64,000 nt of DNA from Planctomycetota bacterium (lineage in GTDB: Bacteria > Planctomycetota > Phycisphaerae > SM23-33), in NCBI GenBank assembly GCA_022705325.1, contig JAKJER010000006.1, positions 105,097 through 169,096 on the forward strand, given 5' to 3'. A program made the position numbers and the translations under genes. This document shows, piece by piece, positions 17,168 through 25,988 of the stretch. Each line of letters begins with the position of its first letter. The first letter of the stretch is position 1. Below the pieces are notes generated by a model. That model made no database searches and had not been told where the DNA came from. It was given only the letters and a program-made list of their open reading frames with translations.

Positions 17168-19087
17168 TCACATCTTGCGGCTTCTCTGGAGGATGTCCTT
17201 GAGCGCGTGGCAGGTGCGGGTGACTTCGGCGTCCTTGAGTTCCAGGATGTCGCGCAGGGCCTCGCCGATGGCCGGGATGTACTTCTCGATGTAGCTGCGC
17301 TTCTTGAGTTCCTGGCGGATGCGGACGTTCTTGCGGATGTGGGTGCCCAGGCGGCGGCCGCACTCCTGGAGGGCCAGCCGGATCTCCTTGAGGATCTCCG
17401 GGTAGGAGGCGATGGCCTCCTTCGACTCGCTGGTGAAGGGCACCCACACGCTGGCCATGTGCACGACGACCGTGAGGTCGCCCACCGGCAGGGCGCCCCG
17501 CCCCTGCTGCAAGCCGTATGCCCGCCAGTTCATGGCCGCCACCGACTTGTAGATCGCGCAGGCCGACTGCTGGTAGAGCAGCGGCACGCGGTTGGCGAAG
17601 CGGACCAGCTTGGCCAGTTCCTGATCGCCCTCGTCCTCTTCGTCATCTGCGCCCGGGGCGGCCTGTTCGCCGGCTGGGGCGGCCTTGGGCGCGGCGTCCT
17701 CGGCCTGTTCCGGCTTGCCGTACGCCAGGGCCGTCTCGATGATGAACGGGTTGCCGCGGTAAACAGCCGGGCTCCGCGTGACGGCGGTGTAGAACTGCGC
17801 CTTGACCACCTGCTGGAGCCCGGCGACGAGCTTGTCCTCGCCGATGGGCACGACGCAGTTGGTGGCCGGCGCCATAAGCCGGGTCTGCTGGATGGCCTGG
17901 TAGACGGCCTTGACCTGGTCACCGTTGAGGCGCCCCGGGCGGGTCTGCGGGGGCAGGTTGGCCTTCTCGAGGATCTCCTTGGCCGAGCGGGGCGATACGC
18001 GGGAGAACTCGGTGCAGAGGAACTTCTGGCAGGTGCGGGCCTTGGTCTCGGTGAACATCTTGAGCAGCACGCCCAGTTCGATGCCGTAAGGATGGGGTCG
18101 GATGGCCTTGGGGATCTCGGGCAGGTGGCGGGTCTGGGCGTCGTAGCGGCTCTCGCGCCCGTCGGGGGACCGGTAGACCAGCGTGACGTGCGGGTTGGCG
18201 ATGGCGGTCTGCTGGAGGTAGTCGTCGACGCTCTGCCGGCCTCGCTGGTAGCGGGCCTCCAACTCGATCTCCACCCGCGTGCCGTGGCGGGGCTCCCAGT
18301 CGATGGTGGTGTCTCGGATGATGTCGGGGCGGTTCTTGCGGGTGTCGATCTGGAGTTCGTAGTAGTGGGCCTGGTCGCGCCCCTTGGTGCGACTGGTGAT
18401 GCGGACGGGCTGGCCGGTGGTCAGCAGACCGTACATGCCCGCCGCCGAGATGCCGATGCCCTGCTGCCCACGGCTCATCCGCAGCCGGTGGAACTTGCTG
18501 CCGTAGAGGAGCTGCCCGAAGACGTTGGGGATCTGCTTGCGGACGATGCCCGGACCGTTGTCCTGGACGGCCACGCGGAAGTGCGTCTCGCCGAGTTGCT
18601 CGATGGCGATCTCGACGACGGGGAGGATGCCGGCCTCCTCGCAGGCGTCCAGGGCGTTGTCGACGGCCTCCTTGACGGTGGTCAGGAGGGCCTTGCGGGG
18701 GTTGTCGAAGCCCAGCAGGTGGCGGTTCTTGGCGAAGAACTCGCTGACGGAGATGGACCGCTGGGCCTTGGCCATGGTCTCGGCGGTGGCGTACTCGCGG
18801 GCGGGCTTGGGCGAAGCGGACGAGGGCGACGGCTCGATGGGCGGGGGCGGAGGTTCCGGCGCGGAGGGCGGCGTTTCGATAACGGGGGCGGCCTTGGATC
18901 GCAACGCGCCCTTCGCGGCAGGGGCGGCCTTGGACGCCTGACGCCGGGATCCGGACTTCGAGGCCGGCGTCGTCCCGGCCGCCGCCCTGGTCCGGGCGGA
19001 ACGCGGGCGCTGAGCAGGTGCTGGTTTGCCGGACGTGGCGGAAGGTGCCGTCCGCCCCTTCGTCTTGCGATTTGTCTTCCTGGCCAT
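17168..19087 (-). CDS. top6B: DNA topoisomerase VI subunit B
   Basis: A 639-residue protein. Residues 1-100 are a Lys/Ala/Pro/Ser-rich low-complexity extension. The ATPase (GHKL/Bergerat) domain follows: EAVDNALD at 140-147, DNGPG at 176-180 and RGQQGIG at 206-212, with FGQLLYGSKFHR between. The transducer region and C-terminus match archaeal and bacterial Top6B (PHPYGIELGVLLKM, FLCTEFSRVS, LVAGLQQVVKAQFYTAVTR). The B subunit binds and hydrolyses ATP to drive strand passage by the A subunit. No A subunit is seen in the window. A promoter-like sequence lies at 19126-19154. Confidence 0.93.
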   Translation of the reverse strand: MARKTNRKTKGRTAPSATSGKPAPAQRPRSARTRAAAGTTPASKSGSRRQASKAAPAAKGALRSKAAPVIETPPSAPEPPPPPIEPSPSSASPKPAREYATAETMAKAQRSISVSEFFAKNRHLLGFDNPRKALLTTVKEAVDNALDACEEAGILPVVEIAIEQLGETHFRVAVQDNGPGIVRKQIPNVFGQLLYGSKFHRLRMSRGQQGIGISAAGMYGLLTTGQPVRITSRTKGRDQAHYYELQIDTRKNRPDIIRDTTIDWEPRHGTRVEIELEARYQRGRQSVDDYLQQTAIANPHVTLVYRSPDGRESRYDAQTRHLPEIPKAIRPHPYGIELGVLLKMFTETKARTCQKFLCTEFSRVSPRSAKEILEKANLPPQTRPGRLNGDQVKAVYQAIQQTRLMAPATNCVVPIGEDKLVAGLQQVVKAQFYTAVTRSPAVYRGNPFIIETALAYGKPEQAEDAAPKAAPAGEQAAPGADDEEDEGDQELAKLVRFANRVPLLYQQSACAIYKSVAAMNWRAYGLQQGRGALPVGDLTVVVHMASVWVPFTSESKEAIASYPEILKEIRLALQECGRRLGTHIRKNVRIRQELKKRSYIEKYIPAIGEALRDILELKDAEVTRTCHALKDILQRSRKM

Positions 19088-19125
19088 CCGTGGCGCCTTT
19101 CCTTCGGCATCAGGCCGATGACGAC

Positions 19126-19154
19126 ACTGTACTGTCGCGTTCGTGCAGCGTCAA
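19126..19154 (-). promoter_or_regulatory. Predicted promoter of topoisomerase VI B
   Basis: On the minus strand TTGACG (19149-19154) and TACAGT (19126-19131) are separated by 17 bases. The match to consensus is 9 of 12, about 40 bases before the start codon. Confidence 0.5.
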
Positions 19155-19225
19155 CTCTCTGGCGCAGCCGTAAGGGGGCCGTCCGGAGCGGCCGGCGAAA
19201 ATTACCCGGCGACGCCAGAGGAGTC

Positions 19226-19255
19226 TTGTCACGGGTCTGTTTGGTGTGGTAGAGT
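19226..19255 (+). promoter_or_regulatory. Predicted promoter of the MFS gene
   Basis: TTGTCA (19226-19231) and TAGAGT (19250-19255) have an 18-base spacer and lie about 190 bases before the MFS start codon. The rest of the 359-base gap between the topoisomerase and MFS genes holds nothing else I recognise. Confidence 0.4.
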
Positions 19256-19446
19256 TTCCCCGATTTGCCCGCCGGCGGGCGGCCCCTCCGCCACCGGCCG
19301 GGCCGGTCGCGCGGAGTCCCCGCAGTGTTCGCTTTCGAGGGCGGCTGGGGGCACGACTGGCGTCACGTGTATCGTTGTGCCGAACTGCATGCAGGAGAGT
19401 CTTCCTGCTGAACGGGAACCTTCTTTAGGAACAAGGAGAACGCAGT

Positions 19447-21054
19447 ATGGAATTCAACATCTGGACCCAGATCGTGGGCTTGAGCGGGTCGTTCGGGTTG
19501 GGCATGTGCTTTGCCCTGCTTGGCTCGATCGCCGTCAAGCTGATGCCCCGCATGAAGATCGACCAGGCCAGGTTCGGCACGATGGTCTCGATCTTCATGT
19601 TCTGCTGCCTGGTGGCGTCGCTGGCCGTCGGCACGCTGATGGACGCCCTCGGCTACCAGACGGTGGCGATCATCGGCTTCGTCGCGGCGGCCATCGCGTT
19701 CTTCCTGCTGGGCAACGCCAAGGACTTCAATGCCGCGATCATCGCCAGCGTCCTGCTGGGCGTCGGCGCCATGGCCTGCAACACCACCGGAAACGTGCTG
19801 GGCACCGGCGTGTTCACCGAGGCGTTCAAGGGCGACGGGGCAGCCGCCAACAACCTGGTCAACGTGTTCTTCGGGCTGGGCCTGTTCCTGACGCCCTTCG
19901 TCATCAGCTTCCTGTTCCAGAAGCTCAGTTACGAGAAGGCCATCTCGATCATGGGCTTGATCATCCTGGCCCCCGCGGTGTTCGCCCTGATCGCCAAGTA
20001 CCCCGCCGCCAAGAGCTTCAGCCTGGGCGACGCGGTCGCCCTGCTGGCCGAGCCGGCCACCATCGTGGCGGCCCTGGTCCTGTTCTGCTACATCGCCCTG
20101 GAGTCCTCGTTCACCAACTGGCTGGCGCCGTTCGGCAAGGAAGTGCTGAGCAAGGAGAAGCCCGACATGCCCGCCGACGCCGTGGACGCCTCCGCCGCCC
20201 GCATGCTGTCGGCCTTCGCCATCGCCATGATGGCCGGCCGGCTCCTCACCAGCCTGTCCGGCGTGACCGCCATGGGCGGCTACCTGATCGCCTTGGCGGC
20301 GGTGGTGGCGGCCATTCTCATCGTGGCCATGATGGTCACCAAGTCCTCCGGCATCGCCTACGTGCTGGCAGCCCTGTCGGGCCTGGCGTTCGCCCCCGCC
20401 TTCCCGACCACCGTCGGCGTGACGTTCGGCAAGTTCGGCGGCGGCAGCGGCAGCCTCTTCGGCATCATCTTCGCCATCGGCCTGCTGGGCGCCGTGATCG
20501 TGCCCAAGGCAATCGGCAACATGGCCAAGGGTTCCTCCGTCCAGAAGTCCCTGCGGCTCCTGCTGCCTGCCTGCGTCCTGTTGGTCGCCCTGGCCCTGGG
20601 CCTGCACTACGTCAAGGGCCCGGCCAGCAAGGCTGCGACTCAGCCCGCCGTCCAGAAGGTCGATGACGCCGCCAAGAAGGCAGCCGATGACGCGGCCAAG
20701 AAGGCGGTCGACGACGCGGCCAAGAAGGCAGCCGACGACGCGGCCAAGAAGGCGGCCGACGATGCCGCCAAGACGGCAACCGACGACGCCAAGAAGGCAG
20801 CCGACGACGCCGCCAAGAAGGCGACCGACGACGCGGCCAAGAAGGCGGCCGATGATGCGGCCAAGAAGGCAGCGGATGACGCCAAGAAGGCCCTCGAGTC
20901 GGCCAAGACCGATGATGCCAAGAAGGCCGGAACCGACCTGCTGGGCAAGGTCGGCGAGGCGATCAAGACGGACGCCAAGTCTGCCGCCGAAGGCAAGAAG
21001 GTCGACCCCGCCAGCAGCGAGACCGCCAAGACCCTCACGGACCTCAAGAAGTAA
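19447..21054 (+). CDS. MFS transporter with C-terminal DDAAKKAA repeat tail
   Basis: A 535-residue protein. Residues 1-395 contain about 12 hydrophobic helices with major-facilitator features (GTLMDALGYQTVAIIGFVAA between helices 2 and 3, AFAIAMMAGRLLTSLSG in the second half), closest in look to sugar/nucleoside permeases of the FucP type. TNWLAPFGKE lies in the middle loop. After the last helix (about 377-393), residues about 406-482 are ten tandem copies of an 8-residue acidic/basic unit, then a further Lys/Ala-rich end. With 12 helices the tail would be cytoplasmic. The substrate is unknown. The tail is not part of any MFS family I know. Confidence 0.8.
   Translation: MEFNIWTQIVGLSGSFGLGMCFALLGSIAVKLMPRMKIDQARFGTMVSIFMFCCLVASLAVGTLMDALGYQTVAIIGFVAAAIAFFLLGNAKDFNAAIIASVLLGVGAMACNTTGNVLGTGVFTEAFKGDGAAANNLVNVFFGLGLFLTPFVISFLFQKLSYEKAISIMGLIILAPAVFALIAKYPAAKSFSLGDAVALLAEPATIVAALVLFCYIALESSFTNWLAPFGKEVLSKEKPDMPADAVDASAARMLSAFAIAMMAGRLLTSLSGVTAMGGYLIALAAVVAAILIVAMMVTKSSGIAYVLAALSGLAFAPAFPTTVGVTFGKFGGGSGSLFGIIFAIGLLGAVIVPKAIGNMAKGSSVQKSLRLLLPACVLLVALALGLHYVKGPASKAATQPAVQKVDDAAKKAADDAAKKAVDDAAKKAADDAAKKAADDAAKTATDDAKKAADDAAKKATDDAAKKAADDAAKKAADDAKKALESAKTDDAKKAGTDLLGKVGEAIKTDAKSAAEGKKVDPASSETAKTLTDLKK
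20662..20892 (+). repeat. 24-base tandem repeat encoding DDAAKKAA units
   Basis: Ten near-identical units of the form GAYGACGCSGCCAAGAAGGC plus four bases run head to tail within the MFS gene. Two of them are shortened by one codon. The differences are mostly synonymous third-base or Ala/Thr/Val changes, so the protein repeat is kept in frame. Confidence 0.9.
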
Positions 21055-21086
21055 TCGCCCCCACCGGGGCATGCATGACCGCTTTT

Positions 21087-21125
21087 GCCCGCCGTCGGAG
21101 AACGTCTCCGGCGGCGGGCTTTGTT
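21087..21125 (+). terminator. Intrinsic terminator after the MFS gene
   Basis: GCCCGCCG..GGAGA pairs with TCTCC..CGGCGGGC around the short loop ACG, giving a long GC-rich stem, followed directly by TTTGTT. It lies 33 bases after the MFS stop codon. Confidence 0.8.
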
Positions 21126-21194
21126 CGTAGCGGGCCTGCGAGGGGATCGCACGACGCCCTGGAAGGCCCCCGGGGACGCCGTTTTTTTCGGCGT

Positions 21195-21223
21195 TTGCCT
21201 CGGCCGATGCGTTTGACTATAGT
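21195..21223 (+). promoter_or_regulatory. Predicted promoter of the glycosyltransferase gene
   Basis: TTGCCT (21195-21200) and TATAGT (21218-21223) are separated by 17 bases, with the start codon 38 bases further on. It stands just after the MFS terminator, so the glycosyltransferase is probably its own unit. Confidence 0.6.
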
Positions 21224-21260
21224 AAGCGCCGTGGGCGACGGACTCGCCCCCCTTTTGTCT

Positions 21261-22001
21261 ATGGAACTGTCGATCGTAATCCCGGCCTACAAGGAAGCCT
21301 CCAAGATTCGTCGCGACGTGCAGGCGGCGGCGGACTTCCTGATCCAGGCCGGCATCCAGGGGGAGATCATCGTCGTCGACGACGGCAGCGACGACGACAC
21401 CGCCGCCCAGGCGCAGGCCGCTCCCATCCCCTCCGGCGTGCAGCGCCAGGTCATCCGCTACCAGCCCAACCGCGGCAAGGGCTACGCCGTCCGCACCGGC
21501 GTCCTGGCCAGCAGCGGCGAGATCGTCATGTTCGCCGACAGCGGACTGTGCGTCTCCTTCGAGTACATCCTCTGGGGCATGGACCTCATCCGTAGCGGCC
21601 ATTGCGAGATCGCCCACGGCTCGCGAAAGCTCCACCACAGCGACATCAAGCTCTCCCAGAACTTCTACCGGCGGATGGGCTCGAAGTTCTTCCACGCCCT
21701 GATGCGACTGTTCGGCGTGCCCGCGGAGATCTCCGACAGCCAGTGCGGGTTCAAGATCTATCGCGGCGACGTGGCCCGCGAACTCTACCAACTGTGCATC
21801 AGCGAAGGCTTCATGTTCGACGTGGAGATCCTCCTGCGGGCCATTCGCCGCGGCTACCGGGTTATCGAGTTCCCCATCCGCTGGCACAACGACCGCGACA
21901 GCCGCCTCCACCCCATCCGCATGGCCGCCCGCATCTTCTACGAGCTGATGATCATCCGCCAGGCCCTCGCCAGCGACTCCGCCCCCCGCCTGAAGCGATA
22001 G
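21261..22001 (+). CDS. Family 2 glycosyltransferase (dolichyl/polyprenyl-phosphate glucosyl- or mannosyltransferase type)
   Basis: A 246-residue protein; ATG at 21261 is chosen because the canonical GT2 beginning MELSIVIPAYKEASKI starts there and a promoter lies just upstream. EIIVVDDGSDDDT holds the nucleotide-binding aspartates, RGKGYAVRTGVLASSGEIVMFADSG includes the DxD-equivalent position (ADSG), and SQCGFKIYRGDVARELY is typical of DPM1/DPG synthase relatives. It has no clear membrane segment. Such enzymes move a sugar from an NDP-sugar to a polyprenyl phosphate carrier at the inner face of the membrane. The donor is not known. Confidence 0.88.
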   Translation: MELSIVIPAYKEASKIRRDVQAAADFLIQAGIQGEIIVVDDGSDDDTAAQAQAAPIPSGVQRQVIRYQPNRGKGYAVRTGVLASSGEIVMFADSGLCVSFEYILWGMDLIRSGHCEIAHGSRKLHHSDIKLSQNFYRRMGSKFFHALMRLFGVPAEISDSQCGFKIYRGDVARELYQLCISEGFMFDVEILLRAIRRGYRVIEFPIRWHNDRDSRLHPIRMAARIFYELMIIRQALASDSAPRLKR

Positions 22002-22015
22002 GGACCCGCCGGCGG

Positions 22016-24319
22016 CTACTTCGCCGGCGGATGATACACCTCCAACTCCCACAGCCGGGCCACGTCGTCGCTGGTGACGCGCAGCCGAAGCCGCCGGCTC
22101 GTCACCGGCTGGAACCGCACCGACCAGTCCGGCTTGCTGTTGGCCAGGGCCCGCCCGCCGGGGATGTCCCGCCATTGCCCGCTGGGGTCCTCGTAGGCCA
22201 ACTCGAAATCCTGCATGAACCCCACGATCCAGCCCTCGCGAAGCCAGCCCGTCAGCAGCCGCACCATGGAGAACGTCTGGGGCTTGTCCCAGGTCAGCAC
22301 GACGTGGTGGGGCCTTCCCGGCCCGCTGACCCAGCGACGGGCGTTGTCGAACTTCGTCTGGGCGTCGTTGATGAACTCCGGCCCGTATTTGCCGCTCTCG
22401 TGCGTGCTGGAGACGCGGACCTTGGCCTTGAGGGCGAGGTTCTCGCCCGCGGTGGCCAGCCACTGGGGCGGCTCGGGCGGGCGGACCTGGTAGGGCGGAC
22501 TGGGAGGCAGTGGCGGCAGCGTGCCGGCCCCCTTCTTCATCAGCTCCTTCAGCGCATCCAGGTGGTGGGCGTACACGCCGCGAGGCGTGGTCTTGTTCTT
22601 GAGGGCCAGGCTGGCCGCCATGCCGACGATCTCTCCCATCATCCCGCACGTGCGCATCACGCGGGTGGTCCCCAGGGCCTCGTGCGTGACGCTGATGTCG
22701 CGCCCGGCCATGAACAGGTTGTCCACGTTGCGGGAGTACAGGCAGCGGTACGGCATCCAGTACGGCGGGCGGAAATGCGTGTAGCCCGCGTAGGAGATGA
22801 ACGGGTCGGCCTCGAAACCCTTGACGTAGGCCGGCTCGGGCAGGTGGAGGTCGATCATCCACGTACAGGGCACGCAGGCGTCCTCCCATGAACGGTTGTT
22901 CACCACGTCGTCCTGGGTGAGGATCACGTCGCCCAGCAGGCGGCGGCTCTCGCGCGGGCCGGAGACGTACGCCGCCCACTTGATCTTGTGGTTAGGGTGG
23001 CGTTTCTCGACGTTCTTGAGCGCGTCCCATGCGCCGTACATGGCCCGCAGGTTGCAGTCGCGGACGTACTCGCTGTCGGCGAAGGGGTCGCGGTTGAAGC
23101 CGCTCTCCCAGAACCAGCTTCCCAGCCGGCTCAGCGGACTCTTGCCGCCGGGCGCCTTCTCGCCGCGCCCGGGGAAGGGTTTGTCCGACAGGTCCAGCGC
23201 CCAGGGGCAGCGCGGGAAGGACGCGGGCTTGCCCATGTCGACCACGCCCCAGAGGTTGCTCTTGCCCATCCGGCCCGTGGGCTTCATGTCCCAGTCGGCC
23301 CCGGCCAGGAACCCTGCGCATCCGTCGCCGGTGCAGTCGGCGAAATAGCGTCCCTTCACACGGACCCGCCGGGCGGTGCGCGTGTGCTGGGCGAGGACGG
23401 CCGAGATCCGCCCGTCGCTCATCTCCACGCCGTTCATGCGGTGGTTCAGCAGCAGGGTGATGGTCTTCTCGTCCCGCACGATCTTCTCGCGAAGCTCGTC
23501 TTCGCTGAGCGTCTTGTCGGCGGAGCTTGCCGCACGATCGACCAGGGCGCGGGCCCGGGCGTCCAGTTCGCGGACCACGTCGCCGATCCGCGGGTACGGC
23601 TCGTAGTTCATCTTGCCCGCCAGCCCCACCCGCACCTCGCTGCTGGCGTTGCCTCCCAGCACCGGGCGGTCCTGGATCAGGGCCACCGTCAGCCCCAGCC
23701 GCGCCGCCGTGATCGCGGCGGCCGTCCCGGCAATGCCCCCGCCCACCACCACCAGGTCGTGCGTGCCCCCGTCGTCGGGCTCCGCCGGGATGCCCAGTGC
23801 CTTCTGCCGCCACTGGGCCAGCGCCTTGACGTCCCCCGGCGGGCGGAAGTCCGGATCGCCCGACAACACGATCGCGTCGCAGCGCCCCTCGAAACCCGTC
23901 AGGTCGTGCAGGGCCAGGGTAATCTGCTTGCCGGCTGCCCGGACCGTACCGCCGTCCTGCCAGTGCCAGGCGGCCCCTTCCGTGCCGAACGTCGTCTCCA
24001 GCGCCTTGCCGTCCACCAGCACCTGGAACCGCCCCGGGGCGCCGGGTGCCTTCCACGGGGCCACCCAGTCCCGCGTGCGGACCCAGACGCGATAGTTGCC
24101 CGCGGCGGGCAGCGCGACCTTCGTCGTCGCGTCGGCCACCGGCTCGCCCAGACCGTGGGCCAGCAGGAAGGGCGAACCCATCTGGTCCATGAACTGCGTG
24201 TCCAGCGACCAGCCGCCCAGGTCGTCAAAGGCCTCGGCCTCCACCAGCACCGCCTGCTCGGCGGCGACGGGAGAGACGGCGATCAGGAGCACCAGGGCAG
24301 TCTTTGCAGCAATGTTCAT
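22016..24319 (-). CDS. Secreted FAD-dependent oxidoreductase with discoidin-like C-terminal domain
   Basis: A 767-residue protein with GGAGG upstream and a signal peptide ending SPVAAE. Residues about 25-155 look like a carbohydrate-binding beta-sandwich (AVLVEAEAFDDLGGW, NYRVWVRTRDWV). VVGGGIAGTAAAITAARLG at about 191-209 is the FAD-binding Rossmann loop, followed by LGGNASSEVRVG and GRYFADCTGDGCAGFLAGA, the marks of the FAD_oxidored family common in planctomycetes and bacteroidetes. The last 140 residues resemble an F5/8 type C domain (VSSTHESGKYGPEFINDAQ, MVRLLTGWLREG). The substrate is unknown, presumably a sugar. The gene is 24 bases behind the upstream membrane protein gene. Confidence 0.85.
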   Translation of the reverse strand: MNIAAKTALVLLIAVSPVAAEQAVLVEAEAFDDLGGWSLDTQFMDQMGSPFLLAHGLGEPVADATTKVALPAAGNYRVWVRTRDWVAPWKAPGAPGRFQVLVDGKALETTFGTEGAAWHWQDGGTVRAAGKQITLALHDLTGFEGRCDAIVLSGDPDFRPPGDVKALAQWRQKALGIPAEPDDGGTHDLVVVGGGIAGTAAAITAARLGLTVALIQDRPVLGGNASSEVRVGLAGKMNYEPYPRIGDVVRELDARARALVDRAASSADKTLSEDELREKIVRDEKTITLLLNHRMNGVEMSDGRISAVLAQHTRTARRVRVKGRYFADCTGDGCAGFLAGADWDMKPTGRMGKSNLWGVVDMGKPASFPRCPWALDLSDKPFPGRGEKAPGGKSPLSRLGSWFWESGFNRDPFADSEYVRDCNLRAMYGAWDALKNVEKRHPNHKIKWAAYVSGPRESRRLLGDVILTQDDVVNNRSWEDACVPCTWMIDLHLPEPAYVKGFEADPFISYAGYTHFRPPYWMPYRCLYSRNVDNLFMAGRDISVTHEALGTTRVMRTCGMMGEIVGMAASLALKNKTTPRGVYAHHLDALKELMKKGAGTLPPLPPSPPYQVRPPEPPQWLATAGENLALKAKVRVSSTHESGKYGPEFINDAQTKFDNARRWVSGPGRPHHVVLTWDKPQTFSMVRLLTGWLREGWIVGFMQDFELAYEDPSGQWRDIPGGRALANSKPDWSVRFQPVTSRRLRLRVTSDDVARLWELEVYHPPAK

Positions 24320-24343
24320 TGTCTTTCCTCCACCGGAACGAAC

Positions 24344-24991
24344 TCATGGGGAGTCTTCGGTATCGGCAGGAGAAGATCCTGCGACCCGCTCGAACTTCGA
24401 AGTGACCATTCGGACATACCAGTCCACCAATTCAAACGGTTGGACCTCCCCATACTTGTCGCCGCACCGCGAGAAGGCGGCGTTCTGCGTATACGGAATC
24501 ACGTCCCCCATGAACGGGCCCGCAAGGCCCAGAAGCCATCCATCCTTCGCAGCCCAGTGCCCCTCGGCCATCTTGTACCGAAAGACAAAGAACGTCCCTT
24601 CCCCCCCATCGGGTGGAAGCGAACGCGTGATCTCTTCCACGAGTTCGATCTGCTCCGGCGCGTCCTGCAGTTCGTTCGGATGCATCAACCAGTGGGCAAG
24701 AGCGGCCTCGGCCTGTGACTTGACATCGCGATACTGCGCGGGGAAGGAATCCAGCTTCTCGCAGTACTTCAGCATTTCATACAGGAGGCCCCTCAGTTGC
24801 GGGCGTGCGACCAACTCCGCCACCTCATCGGGACGCACCTGCTCCCCGGCGTCCAGCTTTGTCATCAGGGGGGCGAGTTCCCCCAGGAGCCTCTCCTCGA
24901 CTGCACGCGCCCCGCGTGCCACTGACGTGTACCGCCACCAGAGAAACGCGGCTATGGCCACGACGACTGCTGCGGCTATCGCGTATCCCAT
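24344..24991 (-). CDS. Single-pass membrane protein, unknown function
   Basis: A 215-residue protein with AAAGGAG seven bases before ATG. Residues 2-20 (GYAIAAAVVVAIAAFLWWR) form one N-terminal membrane helix. The rest is mostly helical and polar up to residue 130, then a mixed region with EGTFFVFRYKMAEGHWAAKD and DVIPYTQNAAFSRCGD. I recognise no family. Codon use is visibly less GC-rich than in the neighbours. It lies directly before the FAD oxidoreductase and may be co-transcribed with it; TATACT at 25030-25035 on the minus strand is a possible -10 element. Confidence 0.65.
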   Translation of the reverse strand: MGYAIAAAVVVAIAAFLWWRYTSVARGARAVEERLLGELAPLMTKLDAGEQVRPDEVAELVARPQLRGLLYEMLKYCEKLDSFPAQYRDVKSQAEAALAHWLMHPNELQDAPEQIELVEEITRSLPPDGGEGTFFVFRYKMAEGHWAAKDGWLLGLAGPFMGDVIPYTQNAAFSRCGDKYGEVQPFELVDWYVRMVTSKFERVAGSSPADTEDSP

Positions 24992-25090
24992 TACGGCTCC
25001 TTTGAGGGGCCTTGCCCCGCGATGAGGCTAGTATATGCCATCTGAAGAAAGATGGCTAAACGCGAGTCCTAGTTGTGGAAACAAAGACCA

Positions 25091-25750
25091 CTACGGTCGT
25101 ATCTCCACCGGCGTGCCCAGGGGAATCGCCGCGAACAGCTCGCGGACGTCGTCGTCCTGCATGGCGACGCACCCGGCCGTGCCCTCCCGCTCGCCCGCAC
25201 AGCCGTGGATCATGATCTCTCCACCGAGCCTGGTGTACCAGTCGGGCCAGCCGCCGTCAGCCAGGACGGCTTGGATGGCGTCGTGCTGGGCCTGCGTGAT
25301 CAGTCCGTCGCGCAGCCCGCGTGCGGCGTCTTCCGCATTGGGGTAACTCAAGCCAAGCGATAGGACGAACTTCGACGTGGGGTTCTTCATGCAGACGTAG
25401 AACTCGCCCTCGGGGGTGCTCTTGTCGCCCTCGCGGACCTTGTCGCCCTGGTTCATGCCGACAATCACGGCGTAGGTCTTGATCACCTTCGACCCGTCGT
25501 AGACCGCCAGGCGGCGGGCGGACTTTTCGACCACCACGCGCGGCTCCCGCAAGACGCCCAGGCCGCCCTCCACGCGGATCTCCGTGCCCGCGGGCCTGCC
25601 CGGGGGCGTAACCTCCGCCGCCCCGGCCGGCGCGTCGCCGGCCATCCGCGAGTATTGCTGGAAGAAGATCAACCCCAGGCCGGCCACGGCCATCGCTTCC
25701 ACGATGAACAGCATCTTCAGCATTCCTTTGCCTCGAACCAGACGGACCAT
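25091..25750 (-). CDS. L,D-transpeptidase (YkuD domain)
   Basis: A 219-residue protein if ATG 25750 is used (ATG 25723 is possible). The N-terminus has a membrane anchor at residues about 11-30. Residues about 75-215 form a YkuD domain: VVVEKSARRLAVYDGSKVIK, YAVIVGMNQGDKVREGDKST, PEGEFYVCMKN and the active site IHG (His182) to TAGC (Cys194). It should form 3-3 cross-links or attach proteins to peptidoglycan in the periplasm. Together with the LpoB-family gene it suggests this organism makes a peptidoglycan wall. The spacing between the His and Cys motifs is on the short side. Confidence 0.88.
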   Translation of the reverse strand: MVRLVRGKGMLKMLFIVEAMAVAGLGLIFFQQYSRMAGDAPAGAAEVTPPGRPAGTEIRVEGGLGVLREPRVVVEKSARRLAVYDGSKVIKTYAVIVGMNQGDKVREGDKSTPEGEFYVCMKNPTSKFVLSLGLSYPNAEDAARGLRDGLITQAQHDAIQAVLADGGWPDWYTRLGGEIMIHGCAGEREGTAGCVAMQDDDVRELFAAIPLGTPVEIRP

Positions 25751-25988
25751 GCCCCCTACTGTATCGTCTCCGCCTCCGGAATGCCTCGACGTTTTTGCGG
25801 CCCCGGAGGAAAGGTCCGACAGACGAATGCCCGATGGCGCCCCCCGGTGACTTGCACGCGACACTCGACGATATCGTCGGTCTCTCTTGGCTTTTCTCGA
25901 CCCCTGCCGTCTGGTAGAGTAGTGGACCAGCCGAACCTCTGCCCCGCCTGGGGTCCAGGGATTCCGGCATCGACGGAGAATTCTTGCC

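Noticed and set aside
20640..22979. 779-residue minus-strand frame opposite the MFS, glycosyltransferase and FAD genes
   Set aside because: It crosses three well-supported genes and an intrinsic terminator and shows only low-complexity or mirrored repeat sequence.
25890..25930. Promoter candidate before asnS (TAGAGT)
   Set aside because: No acceptable -35 hexamer lies 16-18 bases upstream.
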